DNA of 64,000 bases from Sphingosinicella terrae (GTDB lineage Bacteria; Pseudomonadota; Alphaproteobacteria; Sphingomonadales; Sphingomonadaceae). The notes under the pieces were generated by a model. It searched no databases. It saw only the letters and a list, made by a program, of their open reading frames with translations, and was not told the origin of the DNA. Shown here piece by piece: positions 26,501-33,261 of this stretch. The DNA lies in the NCBI RefSeq assembly GCF_003347635.1, contig NZ_QDFY01000001.1, positions 496,001 through 560,000 on the forward strand. Reading direction: 5' to 3'. Positions within the stretch are counted from its first letter, which is position 1, and the number at the start of each line of letters is the position of its first letter. A program made the translations under genes and the position numbers.

Positions 26501-28151
26501 CGACGTCGCCGGGGGCGGTGCCGACGGCATCCAGTTCACCAACAATGCCGGCAGCAGCCTCACCGTCGGCGGCGATCTCGACATCGATGCTACCGACGGC
26601 ATCGCGCTGTCGGTCCAGAATGGCGGCAGCGTCGCGATCGGCGGCGGCAGCGCGACCTTGTCGGCGACGACGGGATCGGCGGTGGTGATCCGCGATTCGA
26701 CCAGCGCCGGCGTCACGCTGGAAAGCGCGTCGGCGAGCGGCGGCAACGCGGCCGGGATCATCCTCGACAATGCCGGGTCGGGCGGGTTCACCGTCACCGG
26801 AATCGGCTCGGTGGCCGGATCAGGCGGCACCATCACCGGCAAGAGCGGCGCCGACGGTTCGCTCGTCGACGGCATCGGAATCGTCATCACCGACACCGCC
26901 AACGTTTCGCTGTCGAACATGGCGATCAGCAACACGTCGAATTTCGGCATTCTCGCCGTCGGGGTGGCCGACATCACGATCCGGGATTCGGCGGTGACCG
27001 GCAGTCACGGCACCAGCCTCGGCCTCGGCGAGAGCGCGGTCAGCGTCGCCAATGCCACCGGCAATCTGCTGCTCGAGGGCAATGTCATCGCCGGCGGCCG
27101 CGCGGACAATCTCCACATCGTCCATAATTCGGGGTCACTCGACGTCGTCATCCGCGACAGCGCCGACGACCAGGCCATCTTCGGCCACAACCATCTCGAC
27201 GGCAACGACTCGCTCTTCGTCCAGACGGGCGGGAGCGCGTCGCTCGCGCTCGAGGTGGACGGCGTCGAGTTTCAGGGCGCGCGCAGCGACCAGGTGTTCG
27301 TCAACGCCACCGGCAGCTCGAGCCAGGACCTCGTCTTCACCGGCAACCAGTTCCACAACAGCCACGCCAACACCAACAATGCGGGCGGCGGCGTGATCCT
27401 GATCGGCGGCGGCGTCGGCTCCAATATCGAGGTCGACTATCTGTTCCAGGAGAACAGCTTCCTCGGCGCCCATGGCAATGCGCTGGCGGCGGTCTACAGC
27501 CAGCAGAGCGGTGCGGTGCAGGGCCGGATCGAGGACAATGCCATCGGTCTCGACGACGGCATCGACGGGTCTGAAGGCTCGTCGGGCGGCGGCAACGGCA
27601 TCTTCCTCGATCTCGAGAAGACGGCGGGACCGGGCAATGCGAGCTATGTCGTCGATATCGTCGACAACAGGATCCACGACATCGCCCAAGGCATTGCCGG
27701 ACTGTTCATGCAGGTGTCGGGCGGCGGTGCCGCCAATCCCGCCATCTTCGAGGCGCGGGTGCATGGCAACGTCATCGGCGGTCTCGGCGATTTCGCCTTC
27801 ACAGGCATCTATGCCGGCGTCGGCGTGTCGGCGCCGTCGGGCGATTTCTCGCAGTTCGGCCTCGATCTGCACGACAATGTCGTCGATGCGAGCGGCGCCG
27901 ATTTCGGCCTCGACGCCATCTATTTCGACCAGAGCTCATCGGACGCGCATTTCTACTTCCCCGGCTATGCCGGGAGTCCCGACGGCGAGTATCAGGGCGG
28001 AACGGCGAGTGCCGATCTCGGGACCTTCTTCGCCAGCCAAGGGAACGTCCTCATCAATGGCGGTTTCCCGAGCTGGCCGACCGGGGTCGACGCGGGCATC
28101 ATCACCGATGCGACCGGCGACCCGCTCGTGCTGGCGCCCTGGTTCCCCTGA
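23580..28151 (+). CDS. Large RTX / cadherin-like / beta-helix surface or secreted protein
   Basis: 1523 residues from ATG 23580 with GGGGGAGAG upstream. Residues 1-150 are RTX-type calcium-binding nonapeptides (GGNDVLRGRRGNDFINGGSG and many GGxGxDxLxGGxGND variants). Residues about 200-735 hold cadherin/VCBS-like domains (NDAPVANADAAS, ANDTDVDNG), two of which are a near-perfect tandem copy. From about 736 to 1500 the sequence becomes a Gly/Asn/Asp-rich set of short strands (QVLVGGGQDLVIGG and so on) typical of a right-handed parallel beta-helix. No classical signal peptide. Most likely exported by type I secretion; the 279-base upstream gap shows no gene. Adhesion or polysaccharide binding is plausible; no toxin or catalytic motif is seen. 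Confidence 0.82.
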   Translation: MPTYNGTNGNNVINGSNFDDIINGLGGNDVLRGRRGNDFINGGSGHDELDGDEGNDTLYGGTGNDEIHGGDGNDVAHGEADDDQLFGDDGNDTLTGGAGQDELDGGRDNDSLDGGEGHDILQGGDGNDSLTGGGGNDIIDGGNGFDTAYYSGSIFEYSFYGPLFGIMAIVHAGGAGADGSDLLVRVERLVFADAVIDLTGNNAPIAIDDAAATNEDIGTYSSGGASVLDNDFDFEGNALSVTPGSFNGAFGTLTLNADGTYSYTPYASTQALAAGQTVQDNFSYTVSDGSLTDTGTLTITIGGLNDAPVANADAASTGENAAILVDVLANDTDVDNGAVLIVVAASAPAGQGSASVVGNQVEFDPGSDFDDLAVGESEIVLVSYTIEDEHGASSSSTISITVTGTNDGPVANPDAASTGENAAILVDVLANDTDVDNGAVLTVAAASAPAGQGSASVVGNQVGFDPGSDFDDLAVGESEIVLVSYTIEDEHGASSSSTISITVTGANDAPTVDAGGTDASGSVTEFPNGDPNENAFVHQDSGTVAFDDPDLSDTHSASFAPQGGSYVGTFTLDPVDQIGDGVGWNFSVDDSAIDFLDEGEVLTQTYVIEIDDGNGGTVTQDVTITITGAGDNLPPDAVDDSYDATGNVTLTVTAAGGVLANDSDDAGVGTDPGETPVTAYDSVSANGGTVSMNPDGSFSYTSAPGFTGTDSFTYTITDADGETDTATVTINVESSVWFIDNGAVGSANLGTQADPYTSLAAFNAAQGAPDGPAEGETVYLREGLGTYAEADGINLLDGQVLVGGGQDLVIGGDLIESGTGRPTIVTTGPGGHGVELAQDNSLSGFDIGTTTGAGIADGGGSVGTLAVADVAKTGAGQIADIDQGGTVSVQLNTAQSTASAGGAIDLAGLSGSFAVTGGTLIAGAHGGGGVVVSGSTGLAVSLAGNVVLATGAADAVRFDGNSSGGLSLGGTVDIDVAGGGADGIQFTNNAGSSLTVGGDLDIDATDGIALSVQNGGSVAIGGGSATLSATTGSAVVIRDSTSAGVTLESASASGGNAAGIILDNAGSGGFTVTGIGSVAGSGGTITGKSGADGSLVDGIGIVITDTANVSLSNMAISNTSNFGILAVGVADITIRDSAVTGSHGTSLGLGESAVSVANATGNLLLEGNVIAGGRADNLHIVHNSGSLDVVIRDSADDQAIFGHNHLDGNDSLFVQTGGSASLALEVDGVEFQGARSDQVFVNATGSSSQDLVFTGNQFHNSHANTNNAGGGVILIGGGVGSNIEVDYLFQENSFLGAHGNALAAVYSQQSGAVQGRIEDNAIGLDDGIDGSEGSSGGGNGIFLDLEKTAGPGNASYVVDIVDNRIHDIAQGIAGLFMQVSGGGAANPAIFEARVHGNVIGGLGDFAFTGIYAGVGVSAPSGDFSQFGLDLHDNVVDASGADFGLDAIYFDQSSSDAHFYFPGYAGSPDGEYQGGTASADLGTFFASQGNVLINGGFPSWPTGVDAGIITDATGDPLVLAPWFP
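24492..25097 (+). repeat. Tandem 303-base duplication in the large RTX gene
   Basis: Two consecutive 101-codon units (24492-24794 and 24795-25097) encode cadherin-like domains that differ at only a handful of residues (IVV versus TVA, VEF versus VGF and few others). The DNA is also nearly identical, so the duplication is recent or kept uniform by conversion. Confidence 0.9.
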
Positions 28152-28296
28152 CGCGAGCCATCAGGAAGAGACCGCGGACGGCGGCCCGCCCGGCGGGCGG
28201 TGCCGCCCGTTCGAGCGGCCTCGACCGGGAAGAGGCGGGACGCTGCATCGCTCCGCCTTCCTTGAAGAATTCGGACCCGCCGACTAAATTGGGAGC

Positions 28297-28848
28297 ATGG
28301 CGCTGCTTCCCATCTACGAGACCCCCGATCCGGTTCTCCGGCAGATCTCGACCCCGGTCGAGACCTTCGACGACGATCTGCAGAAGCTGATCGACGACAT
28401 GTTCGACACGATGTACGCGGCGCCCGGAATCGGCCTCGCCGCGATCCAGGTCGGCGTGCCCAAGCGGCTGCTCGTCATCGACCTGCAGGAGCCGCCGGAA
28501 GGCGAGGACGAGGAAGCGGAGCCCGTGAGGAACCCGCTCGTCTTCGTCAATCCCGAGATCCTGGAGACGTCGGAGACGACTCAGCCCTATAATGAAGGCT
28601 GCCTGTCGGTCCCCGATCAATATGCCGAGGTGCTCCGACCCGACCGGGTCCGCGCCCGCTGGCGCGACCGTGACGGCACCGAGCGGGAGGAGTGGATCGA
28701 TGGCCTCCTCGCCGTCTGCCTCCAGCACGAGATCGATCACCTCAACGGCGTCCTGTTCATCGACCATCTCTCGCGGTTGAAGCGCGATATGATCATGAAG
28801 AAGCTGATCAAGGCCCGCCGTGAGATGGGCGGCCGCCGCGCGGCCTAG
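28297..28848 (+). CDS. def: Peptide deformylase
   Basis: 183 residues. All three deformylase motifs are present: [17 protein letters not shown] (Cys ligand) and HEIDHLNG with the two His ligands and catalytic Glu. It removes the formyl group from nascent proteins, completing the cycle begun by fmt. An Asp/Glu-rich insert ([13 protein letters not shown]) sits before motif 2. The gene stands alone between the large RTX gene and a repeat. Confidence 0.97.
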   Translation: MALLPIYETPDPVLRQISTPVETFDDDLQKLIDDMFDTMYAAPGIGLAAIQVGVPKRLLVIDLQEPPEGEDEEAEPVRNPLVFVNPEILETSETTQPYNEGCLSVPDQYAEVLRPDRVRARWRDRDGTEREEWIDGLLAVCLQHEIDHLNGVLFIDHLSRLKRDMIMKKLIKARREMGGRRAA

Positions 28849-29007
28849 AGCCTGTCCTCGGTCGGGCGACCGCCCCCGGCGGCGGGGCGCTTTCGGTCCA
28901 GGATCAGCGTCGCTCGTCGATCACGATGCGTCAGCATCGCTCCCTCCTCGCCGCCTCGACCTGTACCGAAACCGGTTCCGTCACGGCGCTTCCGCCCGAC
29001 CAGGACA

Positions 29008-29116
29008 GGCTCTGGAGCAGGCTGCGTTCCGATAGCATCGGAACGGCGCTCCAGCTTATCGGATGGCCGCGATTTTCGAGTCATCAGACGATAACGTCCG
29101 ACTGCAAATCGCTTTA
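29008..29116. repeat. Dispersed intergenic repeat, copy 2
   Basis: Second copy of the element at 17318-17425, with the same order of blocks (GAGC-GGC-GCGTTCCGA, CGGAACGGC, CCAGCT, GCGATTTTCGAGTC, TCAGACGAT, GCAAATCGCTTTA). The 281-base gap between def and the lipoprotein gene contains this repeat and no recognised gene. Confidence 0.75.
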
Positions 29117-29129
29117 GCGGCACTCCACT

Positions 29130-29609
29130 TCAGGGGGTGCAGCGGACCAACGCTGTGTCGGCGATGCTCTGCGATTCGAACAGCATCGCCCGCGCCGATT
29201 CCGCGAAGCGGATTTCCAGCACATCATCCTGCTCCGGTCCCTCGGCGGTGCAGCGCGCCGCCACGTCATAGCCGCCCGGCGCCTGCCTCACCTCGGTGAA
29301 GCGGCAAGCCGACCCGGCCGGAGTGCGCAGCGACTCCGCGCCAAATTCCCAGGCGGCGGTGGCGCACATCCCTTCCTCGGCCGCCCACCGACCGACGAAG
29401 CGGGGCGGGTCGCTGCCGGCTTCGGCCAAAGGTGACGGCGGCGCCCCGAGCGGATCCAGCGACGCGTTGATATCCGCATCGGGAAGCGACGAAGGCGCAT
29501 CTTCGGCGGACAGGCCGTTGGTCGCCGCAGGCGCGTCGCCTGACGGCGGACTGCCGCAGGCGGCGATGCCGAGGGCGAACGACATCGCCAGCACAGACGT
29601 TGGCTTCAT
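29130..29609 (-). CDS. Hypothetical lipoprotein
   Basis: 159 residues. Signal peptide with lipobox GIAAC, lipid on Cys18. A Pro/Ser/Ala-rich segment (residues 19-65) is followed by a compact C-terminal part with four Cys (MCATAAWEF, SACRFTEV, ARCTAEG, LVRCTP) that likely form two disulfides. Family not recognised. It is convergent with no gene and divergent from rmuC, about 100 bases away. Confidence 0.7.
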   Translation of the reverse strand: MKPTSVLAMSFALGIAACGSPPSGDAPAATNGLSAEDAPSSLPDADINASLDPLGAPPSPLAEAGSDPPRFVGRWAAEEGMCATAAWEFGAESLRTPAGSACRFTEVRQAPGGYDVAARCTAEGPEQDDVLEIRFAESARAMLFESQSIADTALVRCTP

Positions 29610-29710
29610 GACGTCAACAAAGCGCGCCGCCCCCTCCTGTTCCGATTGATCGCTTGAGCAGCGAGCGCGGCTGCTCTAGGTTCGCGCTTCGTTCTGGGAG
29701 CTCGTTGTAC

Positions 29711-31171
29711 ATGGATTTCGCTATTCTGGTCGCGCTGGGGCTAGCGGTGATCGCTGGCCTCGTCGCCGGCTGGTTCTTCGGCACCCGCGCGACGACCCCG
29801 CTCAGAAAGGAACTGCAGAATGCGCGGGACGAGCGTGAGGCCTCACGCGCCGCAGCGGAGGAATGGCGCAGCAAGTTCAGCGAGGCGATCGCTAACCTCG
29901 CGGCTGAGCGCAAGACGGCCGAGCGGGTGGAAGCCGCCGAAGCGGCGCTCGGTCAGGAGCGGCAGCGCGCTGCCGAGCTTGCTGCGCGCATCGCCGCGTT
30001 CGAGCGTGGCGAGCAGGAGCGCCAGCGGGCGCACGAGGCGCAGCTTGCACAGCTGAAGGAGATCGAGTCCAAGCTCGAGACACGGTTCGGTGATCTGGCC
30101 GAAAAGGCGGTCGAAGGCGCTCACGACAAGTTCCTCAAGCGGGCAGAGGAAAAGTTCGGCCATGCCGGCAAGGAGAATGAGGAGAAGATCAAGGCGCTGC
30201 TGGAACCCGTCGCCACGACGCTGAAGCGCTATGAAGACGGACTCAAAGAAGTCGAGAAGGAGCGGGTCGATCATTATGCCGGCCTTCGAGAGGCGGTCGA
30301 GCAAGTCAGGCTGGGTCAGGCTGAAGTGCGCAGCGAAGCCGCCCGGCTGGCGAATGCTCTGCGGGCGGCGCCGAAGACACGCGGACGCTGGGGCGAGCAG
30401 CAGTTCAAGAACCTGATCGAGATATCGGGCCTTTCGAGCTTCGTCGATTTCCAGGAAGAGGTCTCGGTGGAGGGCGAGGACGGCAGGCTGCGTCCCGACT
30501 TCCTCATCCGCCTGCCGGGCGATCAGCAGCTCGTCGTCGACGTGAAATGCTCGCTGGAAGCCTATATGCGGGCTGCGGACTGCGCCGACGCGGAGGAGCG
30601 CAGGATTTATCTCGATGATCATTGCCGGGCCCTGCGGACTCATGTCGAAGCCCTGTCCCGGAAATCCTATTGGGAGCAGTTCCCGAAGGCGCCCGACTTC
30701 GTGATCATGTACATTCCCGGCGACAATTTCATCTCCGCCGCGCTCGAGACGGATCTCGAGCTGTGGGAGCGGGCGGCGAAGAAGCGGGTGATCATCTGCG
30801 GGCCGTCGACCTTCCTGCCGATGGCGCGCACGGTGGCAGGCATCTGGCGCCAGGAGAGGCTGGCTGAGGAGGCCCAAAAGGTCGGAGTCCTCGGCAAGGA
30901 GATGTACGACCGCCTCGCGGTCGCCGCGGAGAAGCTCAAGACCGTCGGCAGCGGCCTTAATACGGCGGTCCGCAATTATAACGAGTTCGTCAGCTCGTTC
31001 GAGTCGCGCGTGCTCGTCACCGGCCGGCGCTTCAAAGAGTTGAACGTCGACGTCGGGGCGCGGGAGATCCGGGAGGTCGAGCCGGTGGACGCTTTACCCC
31101 GACATGCGGATTCCGCAGCGCCCTTGCTGATAGACGCGGAGTCCCTCTCGGTCCGGGGCTCCGGCTCCTGA
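29711..31171 (+). CDS. rmuC: DNA recombination protein RmuC
   Basis: 486 residues from ATG 29711; an upstream in-frame start would add 19 residues ahead of the membrane anchor. Membrane segment residues 3-25, a long coiled coil (about 28-200), then the RmuC nuclease-like domain with TRGRWGEQQFKNLIEISGL, RPDFLIRLPGDQQLVVDVKC (the conserved PDxxxxLP and DxK active-site pattern) and FVIMYIPGDNF. Limits inversion at short inverted repeats in E. coli; anchoring to the membrane is predicted here. Confidence 0.95.
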   Translation: MDFAILVALGLAVIAGLVAGWFFGTRATTPLRKELQNARDEREASRAAAEEWRSKFSEAIANLAAERKTAERVEAAEAALGQERQRAAELAARIAAFERGEQERQRAHEAQLAQLKEIESKLETRFGDLAEKAVEGAHDKFLKRAEEKFGHAGKENEEKIKALLEPVATTLKRYEDGLKEVEKERVDHYAGLREAVEQVRLGQAEVRSEAARLANALRAAPKTRGRWGEQQFKNLIEISGLSSFVDFQEEVSVEGEDGRLRPDFLIRLPGDQQLVVDVKCSLEAYMRAADCADAEERRIYLDDHCRALRTHVEALSRKSYWEQFPKAPDFVIMYIPGDNFISAALETDLELWERAAKKRVIICGPSTFLPMARTVAGIWRQERLAEEAQKVGVLGKEMYDRLAVAAEKLKTVGSGLNTAVRNYNEFVSSFESRVLVTGRRFKELNVDVGAREIREVEPVDALPRHADSAAPLLIDAESLSVRGSGS

Positions 31172-31179
31172 GTTAAGGT

Positions 31180-31205
31180 CCCTCCCCGCGAACGCGCGGG
31201 GAGGG
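31180..31205. terminator. Hairpin between rmuC and the avidin-like gene
   Basis: A perfect 11-base stem CCCTCCCCGCG / CGCGGGGAGGG with an AACG loop sits between convergent stops, 9 bases after rmuC and 23 bases after the avidin-like gene. It suits a bidirectional terminator, or a single REP unit. Confidence 0.65.
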
Positions 31206-31227
31206 GCCTCCCCCCACAAAGGCGCCG

Positions 31228-32037
31228 TCAGGCGCCCTCGAACTTTTCGCGGCCGCCGATCCGGGTGAAGGTCAGCTGGGTCGCCGTGGTCTGGACGTAA
31301 GTGGCGTTCGGTGCGGTCGACTGGCTGGTCAGGTCGAGCAAGGTGAGCAGCCCGCCGGACAGATCGAGGCAGCCGGCGAAGGCAATGGCCGGGCCGGCCG
31401 TGTTCGGCAGGGCGGTGATCGCCGCCGACTGAAGCGAGAGGCCGTCCGAGGCGGCGTTGATGTCGGTGACGCCGTAGACCGGGGACACGTTGCCGTTCAT
31501 CGACATCTGGCCTTCGATCCAGCCGAACAGCGATCCGGTGTACGGATAGATCTGGAGCCCGAGGAGGATGGAGCCGTCGCTGCTCTGCCACGTGCCGGCG
31601 AGGGGATCGTCGAGCGCCGTCGACAGATCGGGCTTGGCCACCGCGTTCGCGGCGTCGCCGGAAACGCGCGTATAGGTGAGCTTGTCGATGTAAGTCCCGG
31701 CCGAGCACAGGTCCGGAAAATCGCTGCTCGCCACCATCGCGTGCGCGAGGACGAGCGATTCCTGGCCGTTCTGGAGGCTGAGCTGTCCACTCAGCCCCGA
31801 AGACCAGTTCCAGCTCGGATCGCCCTGGCCGCCGGCGATCGAATGCCATTCGATCGCCAGCGCGACAGGTTGGCCGGCATTGGCAGTCGGATCGGCCGTG
31901 GCCTGCAAACCGATCACCATATATTTGCCGGTCGAGCCGGTGGACGAGGAATAGGTGCCCATGATGAGATTGTCGTTGAACAGCCCCAGGTCCATCTGCG
32001 AGCCATATTCGTTCTGCCAAAGACCGGCCAAAGTCAT
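31228..32037 (-). CDS. Tandem avidin/streptavidin-family protein (two avidin-like domains)
   Basis: 269 residues. Domain 1 (about 4-125) begins LAGLWQNEYGSQMDL, aligning with streptavidin GTWYNQLGSTFIV, so Asn9 and Ser13 match the biotin-binding Asn23 and Ser27. GTYSSSTG gives Tyr29 and Ser31 for Tyr43 and Ser45, EWHS gives Trp64 for Trp79, and YIDKLTYTR gives Asp118 for Asp128. Domain 2 (about 146-262) starts PLAGTWQSSDGSI and ends QLTFTRI, but the equivalents of Asn23, Tyr43 and Asp128 are lost. No signal peptide is visible: the domain begins four residues after the start. An AGGAG site precedes the ATG. Last gene of the probable TonB receptor-hyuAB-protease operon. Biotin binding by domain 1 is inferred; the Trp108 equivalent is not clear. 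Confidence 0.8.
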   Translation of the reverse strand: MTLAGLWQNEYGSQMDLGLFNDNLIMGTYSSSTGSTGKYMVIGLQATADPTANAGQPVALAIEWHSIAGGQGDPSWNWSSGLSGQLSLQNGQESLVLAHAMVASSDFPDLCSAGTYIDKLTYTRVSGDAANAVAKPDLSTALDDPLAGTWQSSDGSILLGLQIYPYTGSLFGWIEGQMSMNGNVSPVYGVTDINAASDGLSLQSAAITALPNTAGPAIAFAGCLDLSGGLLTLLDLTSQSTAPNATYVQTTATQLTFTRIGGREKFEGA

Positions 32038-32075
32038 GATCTTAGCTCCTGTTCATGGAGAAGGGTGCGAACGGT

Positions 32076-33218
32076 TCAGGGCATCGTCTTGCCGCGGACG
32101 ACCTCGCGCTGGCCGAGCTGGTGAGCGGAAGCGATCCCGCCGTTCGAGACGATCTGAGGCCCGCCCGGCTTGTTGAACACGTACATCCCATAGGGCGCGA
32201 GCGAATAGCGCCCTGGCGCGCACTGGACGACGCGATAGGCGAAGATGGTGTAGCAATATTCCATCACCACCGATCCGACCAAGGCGAGGCCGGTCAGGCC
32301 GAGCGGCTGGAACTGGGGCAGGGTCTGGCCCTGGTCGGGTCCGGCCTGGATGGTGACCTCGTACATGTCCGACGTGACCGTGATCATGCCACCGCCGGGA
32401 AAGGCGAGCTGGACCGGCGGCGAGCCCATCTGCTGGATGAGCTGCAGCGTGTTGTTCATCAGGTCATTGTCGCCCTTGAATTGCGACGATCCGGAATCGA
32501 GCGCGAACTGGAGGTTGGTGGCGATGGTCTTGCCGCCGACCGAGTAGGAAGCGAGGTCGCAGGTCCAGATATACTCGACCCCGGCAAACTGCGTGTACGG
32601 CGTCCAGGGCAGGAACAGCCCCTGGTTAGGATCATAGGCATCGGGATCGTAGCCGCCGATGATGCAATTCCCGCTCGAGCTGCCGCCGTCCCAGTCGAAG
32701 GCGACGAACGGAAGGTTGGGCGAGATCATGCCCTGGTTCATCATGTCCTGGACGATGAAGCTGGTGTCGCCCTGCTTGTAGGGGCTGCCAGAGGGAATGC
32801 CGATGCCGCCGTCCCAGTCGAGCTGGGCGAATTGCGGCCCCGAATAGTCGGCGGAGAGATAGAGGACCAGCGGCAGACTGGAGCCGTTGGGCAAAGCGAG
32901 CACGTCCTGCCCGGTCTCCACTTGCATCGTGCCCCATGGGCCGAAGCTGAAGGGCACCTGGATGCAGTCCACCCACTCATAAGTCGAGGACTGGATATAG
33001 TCGAAGCGGGCGCCGCTATAATGCTGGCAACTGGTCGGCGCGCACAGCGTCGAGGTCGTCCACACCATGTTCGTGCCGGTGTCGATCGCGAACTTGAGCG
33101 GTTGGCCCGGAGTGCCGAGGGTCGTCTGGGTGTACCAGGGGCTGGCGCCATTATTCTGGTAGGGACCCCGCTGCATCGGGAAGGTCACCCCGCCCACGGG
33201 AACGGTCGGCTCAGCCAT
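32076..33218 (-). CDS. Pepsin-type aspartic protease (family A1)
   Basis: 380 residues from ATG 33218, preceded by AGGAGGAG. Both catalytic loops are present: FAIDTGTN with Asp46 and FALDSGSS with Asp241. The A1 landmarks follow in order: LGTPGQP, CAPTSC with the first-loop disulfide pair (Cys59, Cys64), SSTY, DGGIGIPSG (pepsin DGILGLA), NCIIGGYD, and GLALVGSVVMEYCYTIF (pepsin ILGDVFIRQYYTVF). The flap Tyr75 region is replaced by FGPWG. No signal peptide or propeptide is visible, as reported for the bacterial pepsin homologue shewasin A. It is 43 bases from hyuB and 38 from the avidin-like gene. Substrate and location unknown. Confidence 0.85.
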   Translation of the reverse strand: MAEPTVPVGGVTFPMQRGPYQNNGASPWYTQTTLGTPGQPLKFAIDTGTNMVWTTSTLCAPTSCQHYSGARFDYIQSSTYEWVDCIQVPFSFGPWGTMQVETGQDVLALPNGSSLPLVLYLSADYSGPQFAQLDWDGGIGIPSGSPYKQGDTSFIVQDMMNQGMISPNLPFVAFDWDGGSSSGNCIIGGYDPDAYDPNQGLFLPWTPYTQFAGVEYIWTCDLASYSVGGKTIATNLQFALDSGSSQFKGDNDLMNNTLQLIQQMGSPPVQLAFPGGGMITVTSDMYEVTIQAGPDQGQTLPQFQPLGLTGLALVGSVVMEYCYTIFAYRVVQCAPGRYSLAPYGMYVFNKPGGPQIVSNGGIASAHQLGQREVVRGKTMP

Positions 33219-33261
33219 CTTGCTCTCCTCCTGCTTCGTGGACCGGCTCAGGCCGGGCCGG

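Noticed and set aside
23580-28151. RTX toxin or hemolysin
   Set aside because: No acylated pore-forming region, protease motif or toxin domain is visible; only calcium-binding, cadherin-like and beta-helix parts.
31228-32037. Lipocalin reading of the avidin-like protein
   Set aside because: The first strand has the avidin W-x-N-x-x-G-S pattern and the last strand the D-x-x-T-x-T-R pattern; the lipocalin GxW and TDY motifs do not fit.
32076-33218. Retropepsin-like or non-catalytic lectin reading of the protease gene
   Set aside because: Two separate active-site loops and the full two-lobe order of A1 motifs are present in one chain.
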